Assembly: GCF_009811655.1 (NCBI RefSeq)
Contig: NZ_BGJX01000008.1
Span: 1 to 64,000, forward strand
Direction of reading: 5' to 3'
DNA: 64,000 nucleotides
Source of the DNA: Methylosinus sp. Ce-a6
Lineage (GTDB): Bacteria > Pseudomonadota > Alphaproteobacteria > Rhizobiales > Beijerinckiaceae
A program made the translations under genes and the position numbers. The notes under the pieces were generated by a model. It made no database searches and was not told where the DNA came from. It saw only the letters and a list, made by a program, of their open reading frames with translations. Below, piece by piece: positions 59,329 to 64,000 of this stretch. The first letter of the stretch is position 1. Each line of letters begins with the position of its first letter.

Positions 59329-62300
59329 CGGACATGTTGATCGGGACGGCCGTCAGCACGGCGGTCGGGACGGGGCTCGGCTTCGTCGGTCGCGCGCTCG
59401 GCCGCAACGCGGGAAATCGCCAGCCGAACATCACCTTCGGGCAGCGCGTCGACGACGTCTATCTCTCCGGCTCTTCCGAGGGCGCGTCGATCCGCAAGCT
59501 CTGGGGCCGCATGCGCCTCGGCGGCAATCTGATCTGGTGCTCGAATTTCACCGAGCGCACGACGCTCGACCCGAGCTTCCAGGTCAACGCCAGCGCCGGC
59601 AAGGGCGGCGGCGGCGGTGGTTCGCAGCTCGGCGTTAATTGGACGGTCAATTATCATTATGACGTCTCTTTCGCAGTCGCCTTTTGCGAAGGCGGCCCCG
59701 GAACGATTCTCGGCCGCGTATGGGCCGATGGAAAAGAACTCGACCTTTCGGAATATACGTGGCGCTTTTACAATGGTTCGGATCAGCAAGTCGCCGACAC
59801 GCATATCGAGTCGATCGAGGGCGTCGGAAATGTCCCGGCCTATCGCGGGATCGCCTATCTCGTTTTCCAGACCGTCGACGCGTCGAAATTCGGCAATCGC
59901 GTGCCGCAGATCAGCGCGGAAATCATCCGTCGACCCGTCGTCACTGACGCGAATGATCTCTCGAACAGCCTGAAATCCGTCTGCATGATTCCAGGCTCCG
60001 GCGAATTCGTCTACGGGACGCAGGTCTATAAGGCCGCCCTCACCGCCGGGAGCTATCAGCCGCAGAACACCAACGCCGATTTCGCGCGAGCCGATATCAT
60101 GATGTCGCTCGACCAGCTCGTCGGGAGCGGCGACAATTCCGCGGTCTTTCCGCCCGCTCCCGCTTGGAGCATGCCTTGGACCGGAACGCCGAACAAGCCG
60201 ACCGGCGGCAATTGGTGGGCGGCCGAGGGCGCATTGAGCGCCCCCGACGCGGTCATGCTCGTCGTATCATGGTTCGGGACCGATCTGCGCGCTGGCGTCT
60301 GCCAGATCGTTCCCAAGGTCGAAATCGCCCAAAAGAACACGGTCCCGGCGGATTGGGAGGTCGCCGGCTACACGCGCAATGGGACCGCATGGTTCGTGCT
60401 CGTCAACGGATTTCCAGTCCGCGCGCCCTATGGCACGCCCGGCGCCTTTCTCGCGCCCTTGGGAACCGCCGCGCAAGTCGCGTCGCAAATCGACCCGTCC
60501 ATCCTCGACCCGACCGCCTCCGGCGCCCCGGTTCCGGCCTTTGGCGGAACGCCGTCCGACAATGTCGTCAAGGAGGCAATTGCGGAGATCAAGCGCCGCG
60601 GGCTGCGCTGCATCTTCTACCCCTTCGTCATGATGGATATCCCGCCCGGCAACACGCTGCCGAACCCCTACAGCGCCAATGCGGCCGGCGTCGGCCAGGC
60701 GGCCTTCCCATGGCGCGGGCGCATCACCTGCTCGCCGGCGCCCGGCTACGCCGGCACGGTCGACAAGACTGCCACGGCGGCGACGCAGGTCAACGCGTTC
60801 TTCGACCAATACGACGCGATGGTGGCGCATTACGCGAATCTCTGCGTGAGCGCCGGCGGCGTCGACGGCTTCCTCATCGGCTCCGAGCTGGTCGGCCTGA
60901 CGCAGGTGCGCTCGTCGCCGGGCGACGGAGCCTATCCGGCCGTCACGCGCCTCAAGAGCCTCGCCGCGAGCGTGCGCGCGATCGTCGGCGGCGCGACGAA
61001 GATCGGTTATGCGGCAGACTGGTCCGAATATCATTCGCACCGCCCGGCGGACGGCACGGGCGACGTGATCTTCAATCTCGATCCGTTGTGGAGCGACTCG
61101 AACATCGACTTCGTCGGGATCGATAATTACCTTCCGATCTCCGATTGGCGCGACACGAGCCCGAACGCGGACGGCGCAGGACCGGGAGCGCCAGAGTCGA
61201 TCTATGATCGCGCCTATCTGCAAGCGAATGTCGAGGGCGGCGAATATTTCGACTGGTATTATACGAGCGACGCCAACCGTGCGTCGCAGACGCGCACGCC
61301 GATCACCGATGGCGCTTATGGCAAGCCGTGGGTCTATCGCAACAAGGACATTCGATCTCGGTGGTCGAACGCGCATAAGAGCCGTCCGGGCGGCGTCGAG
61401 AACATTTCGGCCACGGCATGGACGGCCGGAGCGAAGCCGATCTGGTTCACCGAGTTCGGCTGTGCCGCCGTCGACAAGGGAACGAACCAGCCGAATGTCT
61501 TCGTCGATCCGAAATCGTCCGAATCCATTCTTCCCTATTTCTCGACGGGCGGCCGCGACGACGCGATCCAGCGCGCCTATTTCGAGGCGATGCTCTCCTA
61601 TTGGCGCGACAACGCGCCGACGATCGGCGCGATCAAGATGGTCGAGCCGAAAAATATGTTCGCCTGGGCGTGGGATGCGCGACCGTTTCCCGACTTTCCA
61701 GCCCAGGCCTCGACGTGGCGGGACGGCTATAATTACGAGCTCGGCCATTGGCTGACCGGGCGTCTGACGGAAGTCCCACTCCAATGGATCATCGCCGAGC
61801 TATGCGGTTCAGTCGGCGTTACCGATCTCGACACGGCGCGCCTGCTCGGCCCGGACTCGCTCGTCCTCGGCGCGGCGGCGGACGGCGTCGTCTCGCCGCG
61901 AGACGTGATCGAAGGCCTCGAGAACGCGTTTCAATTCGGCGCTCATGAATCGGGCGGCAAGATCGTCTTCGCGTCGCGCATCGCCGCGCAGTCCGCGACG
62001 ATCGTCGCGGACGATCTCGTGATGGAGAGCGAGGTCGATGTCGGCTATGCGCTCACACGCGCGCAGGAGACCGATCTGCCCGGCGCCTTGCATCTCTCCT
62101 TCGTCGACGCCTATGCGGACTATGCGACAGGCACGGTGAGCGAGCGTAAGGACGTCGGCTCCTCGAACAATGTCGCTCAAGTCTCCACGCCCGCCGTGCT
62201 CGAGCCGCCGCGCGCGCGCTCTATCGCAGGCTCGCTGCTGCAACAGGCCTGGGCGGGGCGCGAAAGCGCCACGATCAAGCTGCCGCCGTCCAAGGCCGCC

Positions 62301-63425
62301 CTCGATCCGAGCGACTGCCTCACGATCTCGCTCGAGGGCGTCGCAATGACGATGCGAGTCGAGACGATCGATATCGGCACGTTCCGCACGCTCACGGCGC
62401 AAGGCTTCGACCCGTCATTGGCGAAGGTCTTTCCGGCGGTCGGCGAAGCCGGCCGGAACAAGCCGGCACGCACCACGAGTGGGCCGCCGATCGTCGAAAT
62501 CCTCGACATTCCGATGGAGAGCGGCGAAGAGCCCGCGCCTTACGCGCCGAGGGTCGCCGCCTTCGGCGAGCCTTGGACCGGCGTCTCTGTCTATCGATCA
62601 TCCGGCGGCTCGAACACGCTCATTGCCAACGTGTCGGCGCCGACGCCAATCGGCGAGCTGACCGATCCGCTCTACAGCGGGCCGCGCTCCGTCTGGGACA
62701 TGGGCAACGCGGTCTATGTCCAGTTCTACGGCGCGACGACGCTGCTCTCGGCGAGCGACACGGATGTTTTCGCGGGCGCCAATGCGATAGCCGTAAAGAA
62801 CGCGGCGGACGGCGCGTGGGAAATCATCCAATTCGCGACGGCAACGCTCGTCGCGGCGAACAAATACAAGCTATCGAAACTGTTGCGCGCGCAGCTCGGA
62901 ACGGAGTCGGGCATGGCCGATCCGATCGCGGCCGGCGCGCGCGTCGTGCTGCTTCAGAGATCCTCGCTCGTCTCTCTCGGCATGTCGGTCGACCAGATCG
63001 GGCAGGCGATGACGCTCAAGATCGGGCCGGCGCTCTATGATCCGGGAGACGCCTCCTATTACGACTACAGCATCACGCCGCGCGGTGTCGGCCTGCGGCC
63101 CTGGTCGCCGTCGCAGCTCCGCGCGACATGGCAGGCGAGCGGCGACATCTTGCTCACATGGCTGCGCCGAACGCGCTTCGGCGGCGACGCGTGGGACCCG
63201 CCCGATGTGCCGTTGAATGAGGACTCCGAGCAATATGAGGTCGAAATCCTCAACGGCGCCGGCAGCGCCGTGGTGCGCACGATCACAGGCCTCGGCGCGC
63301 CGGCCTATCTCTACCAGACAGCCGAGCAGGTCGCCGATTTCGGGGCGCTGCTGACGAGCGTCAAGTTTCGGGTCTATCAGATGAGCGGCCAGATTGGGCG
63401 CGGAACGGCGGCGACGAAGCAATGA
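59325..63425 (+). CDS. Tail hub/host-specificity protein (GTA TIM-barrel type)
   Basis: A 1366-residue protein, the counterpart of the RcGTA g15 megatron. The N-terminal FGQRVDDVYLSGSSEGASIRKLWGRMRLGGNLIW block, a TIM-barrel region (about 430-760, with SEYHSHRPADGTGDVIFNLDPLW and WFTEFGC), and a C-terminal tail domain are present. TIM-barrel members may cleave cell-surface glycans. ATG at 59325 overlaps the NlpC stop. Confidence 0.94.
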   Translation: MTDMLIGTAVSTAVGTGLGFVGRALGRNAGNRQPNITFGQRVDDVYLSGSSEGASIRKLWGRMRLGGNLIWCSNFTERTTLDPSFQVNASAGKGGGGGGSQLGVNWTVNYHYDVSFAVAFCEGGPGTILGRVWADGKELDLSEYTWRFYNGSDQQVADTHIESIEGVGNVPAYRGIAYLVFQTVDASKFGNRVPQISAEIIRRPVVTDANDLSNSLKSVCMIPGSGEFVYGTQVYKAALTAGSYQPQNTNADFARADIMMSLDQLVGSGDNSAVFPPAPAWSMPWTGTPNKPTGGNWWAAEGALSAPDAVMLVVSWFGTDLRAGVCQIVPKVEIAQKNTVPADWEVAGYTRNGTAWFVLVNGFPVRAPYGTPGAFLAPLGTAAQVASQIDPSILDPTASGAPVPAFGGTPSDNVVKEAIAEIKRRGLRCIFYPFVMMDIPPGNTLPNPYSANAAGVGQAAFPWRGRITCSPAPGYAGTVDKTATAATQVNAFFDQYDAMVAHYANLCVSAGGVDGFLIGSELVGLTQVRSSPGDGAYPAVTRLKSLAASVRAIVGGATKIGYAADWSEYHSHRPADGTGDVIFNLDPLWSDSNIDFVGIDNYLPISDWRDTSPNADGAGPGAPESIYDRAYLQANVEGGEYFDWYYTSDANRASQTRTPITDGAYGKPWVYRNKDIRSRWSNAHKSRPGGVENISATAWTAGAKPIWFTEFGCAAVDKGTNQPNVFVDPKSSESILPYFSTGGRDDAIQRAYFEAMLSYWRDNAPTIGAIKMVEPKNMFAWAWDARPFPDFPAQASTWRDGYNYELGHWLTGRLTEVPLQWIIAELCGSVGVTDLDTARLLGPDSLVLGAAADGVVSPRDVIEGLENAFQFGAHESGGKIVFASRIAAQSATIVADDLVMESEVDVGYALTRAQETDLPGALHLSFVDAYADYATGTVSERKDVGSSNNVAQVSTPAVLEPPRARSIAGSLLQQAWAGRESATIKLPPSKAALDPSDCLTISLEGVAMTMRVETIDIGTFRTLTAQGFDPSLAKVFPAVGEAGRNKPARTTSGPPIVEILDIPMESGEEPAPYAPRVAAFGEPWTGVSVYRSSGGSNTLIANVSAPTPIGELTDPLYSGPRSVWDMGNAVYVQFYGATTLLSASDTDVFAGANAIAVKNAADGAWEIIQFATATLVAANKYKLSKLLRAQLGTESGMADPIAAGARVVLLQRSSLVSLGMSVDQIGQAMTLKIGPALYDPGDASYYDYSITPRGVGLRPWSPSQLRATWQASGDILLTWLRRTRFGGDAWDPPDVPLNEDSEQYEVEILNGAGSAVVRTITGLGAPAYLYQTAEQVADFGALLTSVKFRVYQMSGQIGRGTAATKQ

Positions 63426-64000
63426 GCGTCACGCGACTGACGACGAGCTGGCTCGGATATGACCTCGGTTCCGGCGCTCTATGGTTTTGGGACGGCGCGC
63501 AGTTCCGGCCGCTGCAGGCGGCGGCCGGCTACGCGCCGGCGGCGCATTCGCACGCTATCGGAGATGTGACGGGGCTCCAGGCCGCGCTCGACGGCAAGCT
63601 CTCCGCCGCGCCGACGCTGCTCGGGGTCAACACGACCGCCGACGCCACGAACCGTCTCGCGGTGAAATCCAATGCCGCGCTGTTCTCGCACGATGATGTG
63701 ACGCCGGGAACGGGCGACATGCGGATCGCCGTCGACAAGAGCGCCGCCGCCAAGGACGCAGCTTTCGTGTTCCAGGACGCAGCGTCCACGCGCGCGCTGT
63801 TCGGCCTGCTCGGCGACGACAATTTCACGATCAAGGTCTCGCCAGACGGAGCGGCATTTCGCCAGGCGCTCTCCGTCGACAAATCGACCGGCCATGTCGG
63901 GCTCAACGGCTTCGCCGCCGACGTCAACAACGCGCTCGGGGTGAAGGGCACGGCCTTTCTTTTCGATGCCGAGACCGACCATTGCCGCTTCACGTTCAAC
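63422..64000 (+). CDS. Tail fibre/tip protein (cut by window end)
   Basis: The frame stays open to position 64000: at least 193 residues, MSVTRLTTSWLGYDLGSGAL... Then come the fibre-like segment HSHAIGDVTGLQAALDGK and repeats of a Thr/Asp/Asn-rich pattern (GVNTTADATNRLAVKSNAALF). Such proteins contact the host surface. ATG overlaps the hub stop. Confidence 0.8.
   Translation, partial: MSVTRLTTSWLGYDLGSGALWFWDGAQFRPLQAAAGYAPAAHSHAIGDVTGLQAALDGKLSAAPTLLGVNTTADATNRLAVKSNAALFSHDDVTPGTGDMRIAVDKSAAAKDAAFVFQDAASTRALFGLLGDDNFTIKVSPDGAAFRQALSVDKSTGHVGLNGFAADVNNALGVKGTAFLFDAETDHCRFTFN

Larger units (their letters stand above)
16114..64000. mobile_element. Temperate siphovirus-like prophage (left end and about 48 kb; right end outside window)
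   Basis: The element starts at a tRNA-Ser 3' fragment and integrase, and continues through a leftward early operon, a repressor/Cro switch, a rightward replication operon, a DNA-modification cassette and a complete head-tail operon. No right att site or lysis genes appear before position 64000, so at least a few more kilobases lie outside. Most genes look intact; two carry frameshifts. Gene order of the head-tail part follows gene transfer agents, but integrase, repressor and replication genes mark a true phage. Confidence 0.93.

Noticed and set aside
60267-61784. 505-residue minus-strand open frame inside the hub gene
   Set aside because: Antisense shadow of a well-supported 1366-residue protein.
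1-64000. CRISPR array
   Set aside because: No regularly spaced identical repeats were seen; the GGACA cluster has irregular spacing and very short units.
1-64000. Insertion sequences and transposase genes
   Set aside because: No DDE transposase or paired terminal repeats were recognised; the two AT-rich host genes have no flanking transposon ends that I can see.

Overview
The window comes from a high-GC alphaproteobacterium, most likely in the Hyphomicrobiales. A methanotroph such as Methylocystis or Methylosinus is possible, but that is a guess from overall flavour. Support comes from an HWE-family histidine kinase, a GcrA-type regulator, GTA-style tail genes and the GTG/TTG start usage. 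Two parts are visible: host chromosome at 1-16113, and a temperate siphovirus-type prophage from 16114 to beyond the right edge of the window.

Host part. The left edge cuts a gene after its last 35 codons. Then follow a WD40 protein, a small hypothetical, a GGDEF/EAL enzyme, an HdeD-like membrane protein, two hypotheticals (one AT-rich and probably acquired), dapE, a PAS-HWE histidine kinase, parE, an AT-rich DUF2971 protein, a gene remnant, a 2OG-Fe(II) oxygenase, a divergent pair of DJ-1/PfpI protein and GlxA-type AraC regulator, and a TAXI-like periplasmic binding protein. Palindromic repeats lie between dapE and the kinase gene. A perfect 32-bp palindrome lies in front of the WD40 gene.

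Prophage boundary. 16114-16175 is the 3' half of a tRNA-Ser(UGA) gene on the minus strand. It has no 5' half, and a tyrosine integrase gene lies directly beside it. This is the signature of integration into a tRNA; the restored tRNA and the other att site should lie beyond position 64000.

Phage control region. An S24-type repressor (29186-29947, minus) and a YdaS/Cro-like gene (30035-30259, plus) diverge. Fourteen-bp sites of the form ACAA-N6-TTGT occur in pairs spaced exactly 23 bp apart, both here and at the start of the leftward early operon (28605-28641). A third site lies inside the repressor reading frame. Together they look like OR and OL of a lambda-type switch. Two genes downstream of the repressor, one encoding an exported Cys-rich peptide, are probably expressed in the lysogen.

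Leftward early operon (28576 to 16240). About 24 tightly overlapping genes run leftwards. They include YqaJ-type exonuclease, RecT annealing protein, a SNF2-type helicase, ASCH, DUF4326 and DUF1643 proteins, an excisionase-like HTH gene, and finally the integrase.

Rightward operon (30035 to 40487). It encodes regulators, a RuvC-like nuclease, a GcrA homologue, an MT-A70 methyltransferase, a repeat-bearing C5-cytosine methyltransferase, a DnaB-type helicase, and a replication protein whose gene holds a dense GGACA repeat cluster.

Accessory cassette (40741-42756). A ParB-like protein with a zinc-binding tail overlaps a Mom-like DNA-modification gene. On the opposite strand lies a PadR regulator with a partner gene.

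Late operon (42820 to the end). The gene order matches gene transfer agents: TerS, TerL, portal, accessory head genes, protease, capsid, connectors, tail tube, chaperones, tape measure, DUF2460, DUF2163, NlpC/P60, hub protein, and a tail fibre gene cut by the window end. No lysis genes are in the window. Two prophage genes carry apparent frameshifts (ASCH near 20145, tail/head gene near 47118).
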